From assembly GCF_910588715.1 (NCBI RefSeq), contig NZ_CAJURG010000001.1:526101-590100 (forward strand): DNA of 64,000 bases. Direction: 5' to 3'. Positions 5,680 to 15,622 of this stretch are shown piece by piece. Numbering within the stretch: the stretch's first letter is position 1; the number at the start of each line of letters is the position of its first letter. Position numbers and translations under genes: made by a program. This DNA comes from an uncultured Clostridium sp. (lineage in GTDB: Bacteria > Bacillota > Clostridia > Clostridiales > Clostridiaceae). Under the pieces are notes generated by a model. It searched no databases. It was not told the origin of the DNA and saw only the letters and a list, made by a program, of their open reading frames with translations.

Positions 5680-8403
5680 ATGGATAAAGGTTCTAACAAA
5701 TCAAAAGGTCCTAAAGAAAAAGTAAAAAAATCAAAAAATATCAAGAAAAAAACTAATACAAAGCAATCAAATATTAAAAAATTTTTTAAATACTTTTTCC
5801 TTACAATTTTAATAATAGGATTATTAATAGGTGTTGTTGGAGTTGGTTATATCGTTGCTGTTATTAGAACAACTCCACCATTAGATGTAAATGCTATTTA
5901 TAATTTAAATCAACCTTCTATGTTATTTGATGACCAAGGTGAATTTATAGATGACTTACCCTCTACAGAAATAAGATATGTTATTTCTCATGAGGAAATT
6001 CCTCAAAATTTAATTAATGCTTATATATCTATTGAAGATGAACGTTTTATGTCTCATGGTGGTATTGATATTAAAAGAATTTTAGGTGCTGCTGCAAGAG
6101 ATGCTATGGTTATATTAGGAAAGAAAAATGGTATCCATGGTGCATCTACTATAACACAACAATTAATTAAAAATACTATATTAGCTACTGAAGCTTCTTC
6201 AGAAACAACTCCACTTGATAGAATTAATAGAAAGATTAAAGAAATAGCTTTAGCTGTTCAACTAGATAGAAAATTAAGTAAAGAAGAAATAATTACATCT
6301 TATTTAAATACTATACCTCTTAGTGGATATATTTACGGTGTTGAAGCTGCTTCTAGATATTTCTTTGCTAAAAACGCTAAAGATTTAACATTGCTTGAAT
6401 GTGCTTATATTGCTGGAATTACTCAAGCTCCTACAACATATAGTGCTTATAATACAAGTGCATCAAATTATCCAAATGGATATATTAGAAGAACTCAAGT
6501 TGTATTAAGCAAAATGTTAGAGCTTGGATATATTACTCAAGAAGAATTTGACGAAGCATATGCAAAAGCTGAGGCAAATGACTTTAACTTTTCTAAACTT
6601 GATACTAATTATGGAGTAAATCAAGAATGGTTTGTATACCCAGCTTTAGATCAGGTAAAAGATGATTTAAAAGAAAAGTACAAGTATACTGATGAAGAAG
6701 TAAATAAATTATTAGTTAATGGTGGTTTAAAAATATATACAACATTAAATACTAAAATGCAAAATTCTGTTCAAGAAATATTAAACGAAAGAACTAATTT
6801 GCAAGTTGATAATACTTCTTCTGATCCTAAAGATAGTTATGATGTTCCTAAGCTTCAAGCTTCTGCAACAGTAATAGACCCTAAAACAGGTCAAGTAAAA
6901 GTTCTTATTGGTGGACGTGGAAATCAACCTCCTGCTTCACTTAATAGAGCCTATTTTGATTTAAAATCAATTGGGTCTACAACTAAACCTTTAACAGTAT
7001 ATGGTCCTGCACTAGATACTAAACTTATAACACCTGGAACGCCTTTAGATGATTCTTCTGTTTCATCTGAAATATTAAAAAAATATAATTTTGGAAGCGT
7101 TAATCCTAAAAATGCAGATTATTCAATGTCAGGATTCATAAATACAAGAGAAGCTTTAACTTATTCTAAAAATCTAACATCTATAAAGGTTGTTGATATG
7201 CTGGGATTAGATACAGCAATTGAATACGGTGAAAGAGCTGGATTAAAATATGCTCCAGAATCTCGCACTATGTCAGCTTTATCTCTTGGACAATTTGATC
7301 AACCTCAAGGCAATCGTGATGGTGGAAATACTACAATCTTAGCTTCTGCATATGGTGCCTTAGTAAATAATGGTATAATATATGAACCTTGCCTTTATAC
7401 AAAGGTTGAGGATGCTAGTGGAAATGTTTTATTAGAAAAAAAACCTAAGGAAACTACTCTATTCTCACCTCAAACATCATATATACTTTATGATATGCTT
7501 AAAGGTTCATCAAGTAAAGCTCAATTTAATGATATACCTGTAGCTGGTAAAACAGGTACAACTGATGATTCTGATAGTTTCTGGTTTGCAGGAGCTACAC
7601 CTTATTATTCTGGCTCTGTTTGGATTGGATATGATATACCACAAAAAATGTACGGTAATAGTGGTAGTGCTTCTTCATTATATGGAAAAATAATGAATGT
7701 TGTACATTCTGGATTAAGTTATACTGATATAGAAGCTCCATCTGGGCTTGTTCAAGTAAAAGTTTGTGAAGACTCTGGTAAATCCCCTAGTGATTTATGT
7801 TATAAAGACCAAAGAGGAAGTAGAGTTAAAACAGAATACTTTATTGAAGGAACAGAACCTAAATCAGTTTGTGATGTTCATGTGAAGCTTTCTGTTAATA
7901 AGTCTAATAATAAATTAGCAAATAAAAATACACCAAAAAGGCTTCTTGCTGATAAAGTATTTATTAAAAAAGCAAATCCTGATCCTAATGCTGCTGATTA
8001 TCCATTTGTGGTACCTACAAGTAGTGATGATACTAAACCTGAAGAAAAGATAAAATTAGCTGAAATAGGATTAAGAGAAAATATGGATTTATATGATGCA
8101 ATTGTTATATTAAATAACAGAGGCATTAAATACTCATTTAAAGGCTTATCAGTCTCTGGTGCTATTAATCCTGGTCAATATACATTAACTTCATTTACAT
8201 CAGAAATTAAAGATGGAGATACAGTTAAATTAACTGTAAAAACTACGACTAATACACCTGATGAAAGTATTGGAGATAATCCTCCACCAGAAAACTCTAA
8301 TGATAATAATGACAATAATAATGAAGATAATTCTGGTGACGAAGAAAATAATAATCAACAAAGAAGTATTTTAGATAACTTATTAAATAATATATTCAAT
8401 TAA
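5680..8403 (+). CDS. pbpA: Class A penicillin-binding protein (glycosyltransferase/transpeptidase)
   Basis: This bifunctional peptidoglycan synthase has 907 residues. A lysine-rich cytoplasmic tail and a membrane helix (about 38-60) precede the GT51 glycosyltransferase domain (EDERFMSHGGID, HGASTITQQLIKN, RKIKEIALAVQLDRKLSKEE). The transpeptidase domain carries the SxxK motif STTK in SIGSTTKPL, an SKN motif and KTGTT. After the catalytic core come a PASTA-like segment (IGLRENMDLYDAIVILNNRG) and a long Asn/Asp/Glu-rich low-complexity tail, both extracytoplasmic. The ribosome site is AAAGGAGG. It acts outside the membrane in cell-wall polymerisation and cross-linking and is a beta-lactam target. 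Confidence 0.93.
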   Translation: MDKGSNKSKGPKEKVKKSKNIKKKTNTKQSNIKKFFKYFFLTILIIGLLIGVVGVGYIVAVIRTTPPLDVNAIYNLNQPSMLFDDQGEFIDDLPSTEIRYVISHEEIPQNLINAYISIEDERFMSHGGIDIKRILGAAARDAMVILGKKNGIHGASTITQQLIKNTILATEASSETTPLDRINRKIKEIALAVQLDRKLSKEEIITSYLNTIPLSGYIYGVEAASRYFFAKNAKDLTLLECAYIAGITQAPTTYSAYNTSASNYPNGYIRRTQVVLSKMLELGYITQEEFDEAYAKAEANDFNFSKLDTNYGVNQEWFVYPALDQVKDDLKEKYKYTDEEVNKLLVNGGLKIYTTLNTKMQNSVQEILNERTNLQVDNTSSDPKDSYDVPKLQASATVIDPKTGQVKVLIGGRGNQPPASLNRAYFDLKSIGSTTKPLTVYGPALDTKLITPGTPLDDSSVSSEILKKYNFGSVNPKNADYSMSGFINTREALTYSKNLTSIKVVDMLGLDTAIEYGERAGLKYAPESRTMSALSLGQFDQPQGNRDGGNTTILASAYGALVNNGIIYEPCLYTKVEDASGNVLLEKKPKETTLFSPQTSYILYDMLKGSSSKAQFNDIPVAGKTGTTDDSDSFWFAGATPYYSGSVWIGYDIPQKMYGNSGSASSLYGKIMNVVHSGLSYTDIEAPSGLVQVKVCEDSGKSPSDLCYKDQRGSRVKTEYFIEGTEPKSVCDVHVKLSVNKSNNKLANKNTPKRLLADKVFIKKANPDPNAADYPFVVPTSSDDTKPEEKIKLAEIGLRENMDLYDAIVILNNRGIKYSFKGLSVSGAINPGQYTLTSFTSEIKDGDTVKLTVKTTTNTPDESIGDNPPPENSNDNNDNNNEDNSGDEENNNQQRSILDNLLNNIFN

Positions 8404-8413
8404 TAAAACAATA

Positions 8414-8464
8414 AAAAAGCTGTATAGCATTGATTTTTAAAAGTCAATTGTTATACAGCTTTTT
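8414..8464 (+). terminator. Terminator of the penicillin-binding protein gene
   Basis: AAAAAGCTGTATA (8414-8426) pairs with TATACAGCTTTTT (8452-8464), with further pairing inside the loop and a T-run at the 3' side. It starts about 10 bases after the stop. Confidence 0.85.
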
Positions 8465-8617
8465 ATTATGAAATTAAATTTTTATCAATATTTTTTAGCT
8501 TCAAATACACAGTAAATTTTATATGAATAAGTATGAATCAAAAATTTCATTTTATCTTATTTAAAAGCGTTTTTTGATGGTATAAACATCATTTTATGAA
8601 TAAACTAAATAAAACTC

Positions 8618-8646
8618 TTGCACACTTTCCATTTTTATGTTATATT
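8618..8646 (+). promoter_or_regulatory. Sigma-A promoter of the sodium:alanine symporter gene
   Basis: TTGCAC (8618-8623), a 17-base spacer and TATATT (8641-8646) precede the gene, giving a leader of about 50 bases. I looked for a glycine riboswitch in this leader and saw none. The rest of 8465-8617 shows nothing else I can name. Confidence 0.6.
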
Positions 8647-8703
8647 ATAATAAAATACATAATAAAAATATAAAATTACAAATAAAAAGGGGGATAAATT
8701 ATT

Positions 8704-10128
8704 ATGGAATTTTTAAATGAAAAAATACTATTAGTTAATGATTTTATATGGACTTATGTTCTTATAGCAATGCTAATAGTGTTGGGACTATATTTTACTT
8801 TTAAAACAAAATTTGTTCAATTTGTAAACATTAAAGATATGTTTAAACTACTTGGAGAAGGAACTTCTTCAAAAGATAAATCTAAAGGAGAAGTTTCATC
8901 ATTTCAAGCATTTTGTATTGGTACTGCATCAAGAGTTGGTACTGGTAACTTAGCAGGAGTTGCATCTGCTATAGCAATTGGAGGACCTGGTGCTGTCTTC
9001 TGGATGTGGTTAATTGCATTAATAGGTTCTGCCTCAGCTTTTATAGAATCTACGCTAGCTCAAATTTATAAAGTTAAAGATGGAGATAACTTTAGAGGTG
9101 GTCCAGCTTACTACATGGAAAAGGGGCTAAACAAAAAATGGATGGGAATAGCCTTTTCTGTTCTTATAATAATCTGTTTTGGATTTGCATTTAATTCTGT
9201 ACAATCTAACACAATAACAGCTGCTTTCTACTCTACATTTAATACAAATAAACTTTTAGTTGGAGTTATACTAACAGTATTAACATTAATAATTATATTT
9301 GGTGGAGTAAATAGAATTGCTAAAATTTCTAGTATACTTGTTCCTGTAATGGCTGTAGCATATATAATTATTGCTTTATTTATAATAATTATGAATTTAA
9401 ATCAAATTCCTACATTATTAAAAACTATATTTGAAAATGCTTTTGGACTTAAACAAGTAGTTGGTGGTGGTATTGGTGCTGCACTATTACAAGGTATAAA
9501 GAGAGGTTTATTTTCAAACGAAGCTGGTATGGGTTCCGCTCCTAATGCTGCTGCAACTGCAACAGTTTCTCATCCTGCAAAACAAGGATTAATTCAAACA
9601 CTAGGAGTCTTTACTGATACATTAATAATATGTACTTCTACAGCATTTATAATACTTTTATCTGGTGCACCATTAGATGGTTCTCTAAAAGGTATAGAAC
9701 TTACTCAAGCTGCTTTAGTATCTCAAGTTGGTTCTTGGGGAGGAATATTTATATCAGTTTGTATACTATTATTTGCTTTTAGTTCTATAATTGGTAATTA
9801 TTATTATGGAGAAACAAATATACAATTTATTACAAATAAAAAATCTATTTTATACGTATATAGAGTTTTAGTTGCTACTATGGTTTTATTTGGATCAATT
9901 GCTTCAATGGATTTAGTTTGGAATATAGCTGACGTATTTATGGGACTTATGGCCATATTAAATTTAATAGCTATAGCATTATTAAGTAAAATTGCTATTA
10001 AAGCTTTAAAAGATTATACATCTCAAAAGAAAGCTGGAAAAAATCCTGTATTCTACGCTTCTTCTATACCTGAGCTTGGTAATGAAGTCGAAGAATGGAG
10101 AGATAACGAAAAAGAAAAAATAGCATAA
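8704..10128 (+). CDS. Sodium:alanine symporter (AGCS family)
   Basis: This is a polytopic membrane protein of 474 residues with about ten to eleven hydrophobic segments. It takes up alanine or glycine with sodium. The family motif region is visible as GTASRVGTGNLAGVASAIAIGGPGAVFWMW, and the GxGxxxxxxxFSNEAGMGSAPNAAATA region (about 255-285) matches the AGCS substrate site. A ribosome site of five Gs (8690-8694) precedes the ATG. The gene stands alone between terminators, with its own promoter at 8618. Confidence 0.9.
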   Translation: MEFLNEKILLVNDFIWTYVLIAMLIVLGLYFTFKTKFVQFVNIKDMFKLLGEGTSSKDKSKGEVSSFQAFCIGTASRVGTGNLAGVASAIAIGGPGAVFWMWLIALIGSASAFIESTLAQIYKVKDGDNFRGGPAYYMEKGLNKKWMGIAFSVLIIICFGFAFNSVQSNTITAAFYSTFNTNKLLVGVILTVLTLIIIFGGVNRIAKISSILVPVMAVAYIIIALFIIIMNLNQIPTLLKTIFENAFGLKQVVGGGIGAALLQGIKRGLFSNEAGMGSAPNAAATATVSHPAKQGLIQTLGVFTDTLIICTSTAFIILLSGAPLDGSLKGIELTQAALVSQVGSWGGIFISVCILLFAFSSIIGNYYYGETNIQFITNKKSILYVYRVLVATMVLFGSIASMDLVWNIADVFMGLMAILNLIAIALLSKIAIKALKDYTSQKKAGKNPVFYASSIPELGNEVEEWRDNEKEKIA

Positions 10129-10131
10129 TGT

Positions 10132-10171
10132 AAAAAGATTAATTAAAGTTATAACTTTAGTTAATCTTTTT
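10132..10171 (+). terminator. Terminator of the alanine symporter gene
   Basis: AAAAAGATTAA and TTAATCTTTTT close a long, almost perfect stem around TTATAA, followed by TTTT. Confidence 0.85.
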
Positions 10172-10241
10172 TTATTTATCTTAATTTTCCCCTCCTAAAT
10201 TATAAATAAATAACACTTGAAGATAATTATCAATATAATTA

Positions 10242-10301
10242 ATATAAAATAAAAGAGTTAATCATATTTAATTTAATATGATTAACTCTTTTATTTTATA
10301 T
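10242..10301 (-). terminator. Terminator at the end of the pyr operon
   Basis: Two 27-base arms (10242-10268 and 10275-10301) pair perfectly around a 6-base loop and overlap the pyrD stop codon. The AT-rich outer stem supplies the T-tract. Confidence 0.85.
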
Positions 10302-11192
10302 TATTCCTACTATTTCATTAATATCTTTAATCCCTTGTGACTTGCAGAAATGTTCCATTTCTTCAATTATTTCTTTACCTGCCATAGGATTAAAGAAATT
10401 AACAGTTCCAATTTGAATTGCTGAAGCGCCTGCCATCATAAATTCTACAGCATCTATTCCTGTAGTTATTCCCCCAAGACCTATTACAGGTATTTCAACT
10501 GCCTTAGCTACTTCATGAACCATTCTTAAAGCTATTGGCTTAACAGCTGGCCCAGATACACCTGCATATACATTGTTAAATATTGCCTTTCTTTTATATG
10601 GATCTATTGCTAAGCCCTTTAATGTATTAATAAGTGATAATGAATCTGCTCCTGCTTCTTGGCATTTTACAGCCATATCAACAATATCCTCAGCATTTGG
10701 AGATAATTTAACCATTAATGGTTTATCTACTATAGCTTTAGCCTTCTTAACAACATCATATGCTACTTCTGATTTAATTCCAAAGGCCATTCCACCTGAT
10801 TTTACATTAGGACAAGATATATTAAGCTCTATCATATCTATATCAGTTCCTCTAAGTTTTTCTAATGCTATTTCATAATCTTCCATGCATCCTCCACCAA
10901 CATTTGCAATAATATTAGTGCCTAATTTCTTCATCTTTGGAATCTCTTCTGATATAAATCTATCTATTCCAGGGTTTTGCAGACCAACTGAATTCATCAT
11001 CCCTGATGGAGTTTCAAATACTCTTATTCCATCATTACCAGCTTTTTCGTTTAATGTTAACCCCTTAGATGAAATTCCACCTAAGATTCCTACATCATAA
11101 AAATTATTGTACTCTAAGCCAAAACCAAAGGTTCCTGATGCTGCTATTACTGGGTTTTTAAAATCTAATCCATTTATATTAACTTTTAACAT
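10296..11192 (-). CDS. pyrD: Dihydroorotate dehydrogenase B, catalytic subunit
   Basis: This 298-residue FMN TIM-barrel enzyme oxidises dihydroorotate to orotate. It is the class 1B type: [11 protein letters not shown] carries the catalytic cysteine, and [14 protein letters not shown] and GLGGITTG are FMN and phosphate binding segments. It needs PyrK, encoded directly upstream, to pass electrons to NAD. The ribosome site is AAAGGAGA. It is the last gene of the pyr operon; pyrE, which would use the orotate, is not in this window. Confidence 0.95.
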   Translation of the reverse strand: MLKVNINGLDFKNPVIAASGTFGFGLEYNNFYDVGILGGISSKGLTLNEKAGNDGIRVFETPSGMMNSVGLQNPGIDRFISEEIPKMKKLGTNIIANVGGGCMEDYEIALEKLRGTDIDMIELNISCPNVKSGGMAFGIKSEVAYDVVKKAKAIVDKPLMVKLSPNAEDIVDMAVKCQEAGADSLSLINTLKGLAIDPYKRKAIFNNVYAGVSGPAVKPIALRMVHEVAKAVEIPVIGLGGITTGIDAVEFMMAGASAIQIGTVNFFNPMAGKEIIEEMEHFCKSQGIKDINEIVGII

Positions 11193-11210
11193 TTTTCTTT
11201 CTCCTTTGGT

Positions 11211-11948
11211 TTATAATTCTACATAGTATCCATCAAATACTGGACCATCTTTACAAGTTCTTTTATTTCCATCTTTAGTTTTACAAGTACACACAAGACA
11301 AGCACCTACTCCACAAGCCATATGCTTTTCCATTGAAACATATACTTTTACTTGTTTTTCTTTACACATTTCAATTACTTTCTTCATCATTACTTCTGGT
11401 CCACAACAAAGTACTGTATCATATTTATCTAAATCTAAAATTTCTGTTACAAATCCCTTATGTCCATGTGCTCCATTATTAGTTGAAACATATGTATTAT
11501 CAACATATTCTTTTATTTCGTCTATTAAATATATATCATCTCTAAATCCTGAATAAAGATCCATTTTAATATCTTTTCTATTTTCTCTTAATTTTTTAGC
11601 TACTTCAAGCATTGGGGCTATTCCTATTCCCCCACTTACCAATGCAACTTTTCCTAAATCATCAGTTACATTAAATCCATTTCCAAGAGGACCATTTAAA
11701 TTTATTGAATCTCCTATCTTTAAACTAGAAAACTCCTTAGTTCCTGTTCCAACTACTGCATATACAAAAGTTAGTGTTTCTCCACTTGTTTCACAAACGC
11801 TTATTGGTCTTGGAAGTAATGTAGCTCCATTAAGCTTTAACATATAAAACTGTCCTGCTTTAGCTTCATTTTTATCTTTTACAACCATTTTATATATTCC
11901 ATCTTGAATTTCTTCATTTAATAGTATTTTACCTTGTGTGTACTTCAT
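11211..11948 (-). CDS. pyrK: Dihydroorotate dehydrogenase B, electron-transfer subunit
   Basis: This 245-residue FAD/[2Fe-2S] protein links PyrD to NAD. The FAD-binding barrel contains LLPRPISVCE and GTGTKEFSSL, the NAD-binding part contains VSGGIGIAPMLEVA, and the C-terminal cluster motif is MACGVGACLVCTCKTKDG followed by TCKDGPVFDG. The AGGAGG ribosome site is clear. It lies between pyrF and pyrD with gaps under 20 bases. Confidence 0.95.
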   Translation of the reverse strand: MKYTQGKILLNEEIQDGIYKMVVKDKNEAKAGQFYMLKLNGATLLPRPISVCETSGETLTFVYAVVGTGTKEFSSLKIGDSINLNGPLGNGFNVTDDLGKVALVSGGIGIAPMLEVAKKLRENRKDIKMDLYSGFRDDIYLIDEIKEYVDNTYVSTNNGAHGHKGFVTEILDLDKYDTVLCCGPEVMMKKVIEMCKEKQVKVYVSMEKHMACGVGACLVCTCKTKDGNKRTCKDGPVFDGYYVEL

Positions 11949-11962
11949 AAATCCTCTTCCTC

Positions 11963-12835
11963 CTAAAGCTTATTAACTGCGTTTCTTATTTCATCTCTCA
12001 TCCTAATTGCTTCTCTTCTTGCACACGCAGCAAATTCTGTTGGATTATTTTCTTTTTTATAAGCTAAAAGGATTGCTCTTGACGAATTTACTACTCCACC
12101 GTTTCCATTTGTTAAATATAAAGCTACATCTTCAGCCTTTCCACCTTGAGCTCCATAACCCGGTATTAAGAAAAACATATTCTTATATCTTTCTCTTATT
12201 TCCTTACCCTCTTTAACATGAGTACATCCTATAACTCCACCTATTGCAGAATATCCACATTCACCTTTAACACTTTCACCCATTTTAGTAAGTTTATCTC
12301 CTACAACTTTATAAACCTTACTACCATCTTTAGTATCTATATTTTCAATATCTTCAGCTCCAGGATTTGAAGTTCTAACAAGTACAAATACACCTTTATC
12401 TCCATTCTCCATATAAGGCATATATGGTTCTATACTATCCATTCCCATATAAGGACTTAAAGTTATAAAATCTACTTCAAAATCACCAGTAAAATGACCT
12501 TTAGCATATTGAGTTGCAGTTGCCATTATATCTCCTCTTTTTATATCAGCAATTATAATAGCATCTTTTTCTCTTAAATAATCTAAAGTTTTTTTGTAAG
12601 CGATAAGTCCTGCTAATCCTAAAGCTTCATAATATGCAATTTGCACTTTATAACAAGCTACAACATCTAAAGTTTCATCTATGATAGATTTATTATATTC
12701 AAATATTGCTTCTTCAATAGACTTTCCTTCTAAAATATGTTCTGGTATATATTCAATTGCTGTATCTAAGCCTAAGCAAACTACTCCTCTTTCTTCAACT
12801 CTTTTATATAATTTATCAATAATTGAATTTTTCAT
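11963..12835 (-). CDS. pyrF: Orotidine 5'-phosphate decarboxylase (type 2)
   Basis: This 290-residue enzyme converts OMP to UMP. The catalytic Asp-Lys-Asp set appears in IIADIKRGDIMATA, and VLVRTSNPGAEDI and IPGYGAQGG are phosphate-loop segments. Its length and sequence fit the longer type 2 PyrF group rather than the 240-residue E. coli type. It is preceded by GAAAGGACG as ribosome site and follows pyrC by about 40 bases. Confidence 0.94.
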   Translation of the reverse strand: MKNSIIDKLYKRVEERGVVCLGLDTAIEYIPEHILEGKSIEEAIFEYNKSIIDETLDVVACYKVQIAYYEALGLAGLIAYKKTLDYLREKDAIIIADIKRGDIMATATQYAKGHFTGDFEVDFITLSPYMGMDSIEPYMPYMENGDKGVFVLVRTSNPGAEDIENIDTKDGSKVYKVVGDKLTKMGESVKGECGYSAIGGVIGCTHVKEGKEIRERYKNMFFLIPGYGAQGGKAEDVALYLTNGNGGVVNSSRAILLAYKKENNPTEFAACARREAIRMRDEIRNAVNKL

Positions 12836-12877
12836 AAAACTTACGTCCTTTCAAATCTTAGTCTTTAAAATTATCAT

Positions 12878-14074
12878 TTATTTTTTATATATTACTTTGC
12901 CACCTTTTATAGTCATCAAAACTTCCCCAAAATATTTTTTTCCGTTAAATGGAGTATTTTTACCTTTTGAAGTAAATTTTTCTTTATCAATTACTACTTT
13001 TTTATCTAAGTCAACTAATACTAAATCTCCTTCTTTACCTATAGTAATAGTTCCTTTGTTCATTCTTAAAATATTAGCTGGATTTTTTGACATTAATTCA
13101 CTTAACTTATTTATAGAAATACCATTTTTCTTTACAAGTTCTGTATAACAAATACTAAATGCAGTTTCAATTCCCACCATTCCTGGTGCTCCATTTAATT
13201 TATCCTCTTCTGTATGTGGGGCATGATCTGTTCCTATACAATCTACTGTTCCATCTTTTATTCCCTCTATTATAGCAACTACATCATCCCTTTCTCTTAT
13301 TGGAGGATTTACTCTATAATTACTTTCTTCAGTAGTTAAAGCAATATGATGCGGTGTTACTTCACAAGTTACATTAGCACCCTCTTTTTTAGCTCTTCTT
13401 ATTGCTTCAATAGAATCTATTGTGCTTACATGAGCCATATGAAGTCTTGCTTTTGTAACCTTAGCTAAATATAAGTCTCTTATAGTCATTAAATCTTCTG
13501 CTATTCTCATATCAATTTTAGAAAATGTTTTGTCTTCTGCATGAGACATAACTATCCAATTATTTTTTTTAGCCTTCTCCATGGCCTTCATCATTATGCT
13601 AGAATCCATTACTCCCACACCATCATCTGTAATTGCAACTAAACATTTATCATCATCAAAAGCATTTAAATGTTCTATAGATTTTCCACCAAAGTTTTCT
13701 GTTATAGAAACACATTGATGTACATCTATTAATCCAACTTTTTTAGCCTTGTCTCTTACATAACTTACAACTTCTTTAGTTGAACATATAGGATTTGTGT
13801 TACCCATAAGGCAAACCCCAGTATATCCCCCCTTAGCTGCTGCTTTTGATCCACTTTCTATATCTTCTTTATGAGTTAAACCTGGATCTCTAAAATGTGC
13901 ATGTGTATCTATAAATGAAGGCATTAAAGTTAAACCTTTTGCATCAATTATATCTATTTTATCCTTATTTATTTCTTTTCCAATTTCAGTTATTATTCCA
14001 TCTATAATTAATATATCGCCATAAAAGCTTTCATAAGCATCTATTATATTGGCGTTTTTTATTAATAAATTCAT
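12878..14074 (-). CDS. pyrC: Dihydroorotase
   Basis: This zinc amidohydrolase of about 398 residues cyclises carbamoyl aspartate to dihydroorotate. [22 protein letters not shown] gives the first metal ligands and the carbamoyl-aspartate binding residues; [16 protein letters not shown] and CIGTDHAPH give the other histidines and the catalytic aspartate. A GTG at 14089 would overlap pyrI, but GAGGTG at 14081-14086 is correctly spaced for the ATG at 14074, which leaves 4 bases after the pyrI stop. It is a class I type enzyme, as usual in Gram-positives. Confidence 0.94.
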   Translation of the reverse strand: MNLLIKNANIIDAYESFYGDILIIDGIITEIGKEINKDKIDIIDAKGLTLMPSFIDTHAHFRDPGLTHKEDIESGSKAAAKGGYTGVCLMGNTNPICSTKEVVSYVRDKAKKVGLIDVHQCVSITENFGGKSIEHLNAFDDDKCLVAITDDGVGVMDSSIMMKAMEKAKKNNWIVMSHAEDKTFSKIDMRIAEDLMTIRDLYLAKVTKARLHMAHVSTIDSIEAIRRAKKEGANVTCEVTPHHIALTTEESNYRVNPPIRERDDVVAIIEGIKDGTVDCIGTDHAPHTEEDKLNGAPGMVGIETAFSICYTELVKKNGISINKLSELMSKNPANILRMNKGTITIGKEGDLVLVDLDKKVVIDKEKFTSKGKNTPFNGKKYFGEVLMTIKGGKVIYKK

Positions 14075-14078
14075 ATGT

Positions 14079-14510
14079 TTACACCTCACTAAGATTTACT
14101 ATCTGTTCACAGTATTCACATTTATAGCTTCCCTTTTCTTTATCAACTAATGTGAAACTATGTGGTACATACTTTTCTTGCAAAGTTATACAGTTTGGGT
14201 TTTCACATATTAATATATCCTGAATTTTATTTGGTAATTCAGGATTTACCTTGCTAATTATTTTTTCATTTCTAACTTCATTTATAGTAATTCCTGGAGA
14301 TAATAATCCTAGTACCGTATAATTTATCTCTTCAATATTTTCAATTTTTATTATATCCTTTTTGCCCATCTTTTTACTGTCTGCATTTATTATTAATGCA
14401 ACTTGATGTCCTAACTTATCTAAGTTTAAATACCTAAATATCTTAACTCCCATTCCAGCATTTATATGGTCTAACATAAACCCGTTTTTTATACTAGTTA
14501 TTTGTAGCAT
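14079..14510 (-). CDS. pyrI: Aspartate carbamoyltransferase regulatory subunit
   Basis: This 143-residue regulatory chain binds nucleotides in its N-terminal half ([20 protein letters not shown] and [14 protein letters not shown]) and zinc in its C-terminal part through four cysteines: CENPNC, then CEYC after KGSYK. It gives the PyrB trimer allosteric control by CTP and ATP. Its ATG follows the pyrB stop directly, and its stop lies 4 bases before the pyrC start. Confidence 0.95.
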   Translation of the reverse strand: MLQITSIKNGFMLDHINAGMGVKIFRYLNLDKLGHQVALIINADSKKMGKKDIIKIENIEEINYTVLGLLSPGITINEVRNEKIISKVNPELPNKIQDILICENPNCITLQEKYVPHSFTLVDKEKGSYKCEYCEQIVNLSEV

Positions 14511-15431
14511 TTACATTACCCCCAGTAACTTAACTATTAAAGCCATTCTTACATACATTCCATATTCAGCTTGCTTAAAGTAAACTGCTCTACTGTCATT
14601 GTCTACTTCTATTGCAATTTCATTTACCCTAGGGAGTGGATGCATAACAATCATGTCCTTCTTTGCCTTATTCATTTTTTCATTATCTAATATATAAGAA
14701 TCTTTTAATCTTAAATACTCTTCTTCATTAAAAAATCTTTCCTTTTGTATTCTTGTCATATACAAAATGTCTAATTCATCTATTACTTCTTCTATATTTT
14801 CTACTTCTTTAAATTTTATATTTTTTCTTTTTAATATTTCTTCCCTAATATATTGTGGTACAACAAGCTCCTTAGGAGATATAAGAATAAATTCTGTTCC
14901 CTTATATCTAGACATAGCAGCAATTAATGATTGTACTGTACGTCCATTTTTTAAGTCTCCACAAAGACCAATTTTATGTCCTTCTAAAGTTCCTTTTTGG
15001 GATTTTATAGTTAATAGGTCTGTTAATGTTTGAGTTGGATGCTGATGTCCTCCATCTCCTGCATTAATAACTGGTACTGACGAGTACATACTTGCAACCT
15101 TTGCTGAACCTTCTTTAGGATGTCTCATTGCAATTATGTCTGAATATATAGAAACCATTCTTATGGTATCTGCTAAAGTTTCGCCCTTTGCACTTGAAGT
15201 TGAGTTTGGCTCTGAAAATCCTAAGATCTTACCGCCTAGTCTCATCATTGCAGCTTCAAAACTAAATCTTGTTCTTGTGCTTGGCTCATAAAAAAGTGTA
15301 GCTAAGATTTGTCCATCACAGATATGTGAAAATTTTTTAGGATTTGAAATAATTTTTTCTGCTAAATCAAATATTTCATTAAGCTCTTCGGTTGAAAAGT
15401 CCATAGGACTTATTAAATGTTTATTTTCCAT
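14511..15431 (-). CDS. pyrB: Aspartate carbamoyltransferase catalytic subunit
   Basis: This 306-residue enzyme joins carbamoyl phosphate and aspartate, the committed step of pyrimidine synthesis. Carbamoyl-phosphate loop [21 protein letters not shown], the 80s loop with [23 protein letters not shown] and the aspartate site [10 protein letters not shown] are all present. It is the first gene of the pyr operon. The leader upstream holds a promoter, a PyrR-type site and an attenuator, so expression should fall when UMP or UTP is abundant. The ribosome site is AAAAGGAGTG. Confidence 0.96.
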   Translation of the reverse strand: MENKHLISPMDFSTEELNEIFDLAEKIISNPKKFSHICDGQILATLFYEPSTRTRFSFEAAMMRLGGKILGFSEPNSTSSAKGETLADTIRMVSIYSDIIAMRHPKEGSAKVASMYSSVPVINAGDGGHQHPTQTLTDLLTIKSQKGTLEGHKIGLCGDLKNGRTVQSLIAAMSRYKGTEFILISPKELVVPQYIREEILKRKNIKFKEVENIEEVIDELDILYMTRIQKERFFNEEEYLRLKDSYILDNEKMNKAKKDMIVMHPLPRVNEIAIEVDNDSRAVYFKQAEYGMYVRMALIVKLLGVM

Positions 15432-15478
15432 CTATTGTCACTCCTTTTTAACATCACAGTGTTAAATTTAAAGAATAC

Positions 15479-15510
15479 AAAAAACCTTCCTTAAATTATA
15501 TAAGGAAGGT
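15479..15510 (-). terminator. pyr leader attenuator terminator
   Basis: On the minus strand ACCTTCCTTA and TAAGGAAGGT form a 10-base-pair stem followed by TTTTTT, 50 bases before pyrB. The same CTTCCTTAT can instead pair with ATAAGGAAG further upstream (15543-15551), an antiterminator that excludes this stem. Confidence 0.85.
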
Positions 15511-15542
15511 ATAGTAATCTTATAATATGGGTATTATTACAA

Positions 15543-15575
15543 CTTCCTTATGAATCTCTCGGATTCCTTTAAAGG
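15543..15575 (-). promoter_or_regulatory. PyrR-type RNA binding site / anti-antiterminator
   Basis: The leader RNA reads CCUUUAAAGGAAUCCGAGAG, then AUUCAUAAGGAAG. This follows the known PyrR target order UUUAAA, AUCC, GAGAG, AAGG, with one base fewer in the loop than the Bacillus site. CCUU/AAGG and GAAUC/GAUUC form the stem. Folding this hairpin hides the AAGGAAG needed for the antiterminator, so UMP-bound PyrR would promote termination. No pyrR gene lies in this window. Confidence 0.75.
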
Positions 15576-15586
15576 TTCTTTGTGTT

Positions 15587-15615
15587 AGAATAACATTTCA
15601 TTAAAAATTTGTCAA
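15587..15615 (-). promoter_or_regulatory. pyr operon sigma-A promoter
   Basis: On the minus strand TTGACA (15615-15610), a 17-base spacer and TATTCT (15592-15587) with an upstream TG. The start near 15580 places the PyrR-type hairpin at the very 5' end of the leader, which is about 150 bases long. Confidence 0.75.
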
Positions 15616-15622
15616 TATATTT

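Noticed and set aside
8465..8703. Glycine riboswitch before the alanine/glycine symporter gene
   Set aside because: The leader from the promoter at 8618 is only about 50 bases and lacks the GGAGAG-type cores.
12681..13148. Plus-strand open frame of 155 codons
   Set aside because: It lies antisense to pyrF and pyrC, has no ribosome site and reads as the low-complexity shadow of AT-rich coding DNA.
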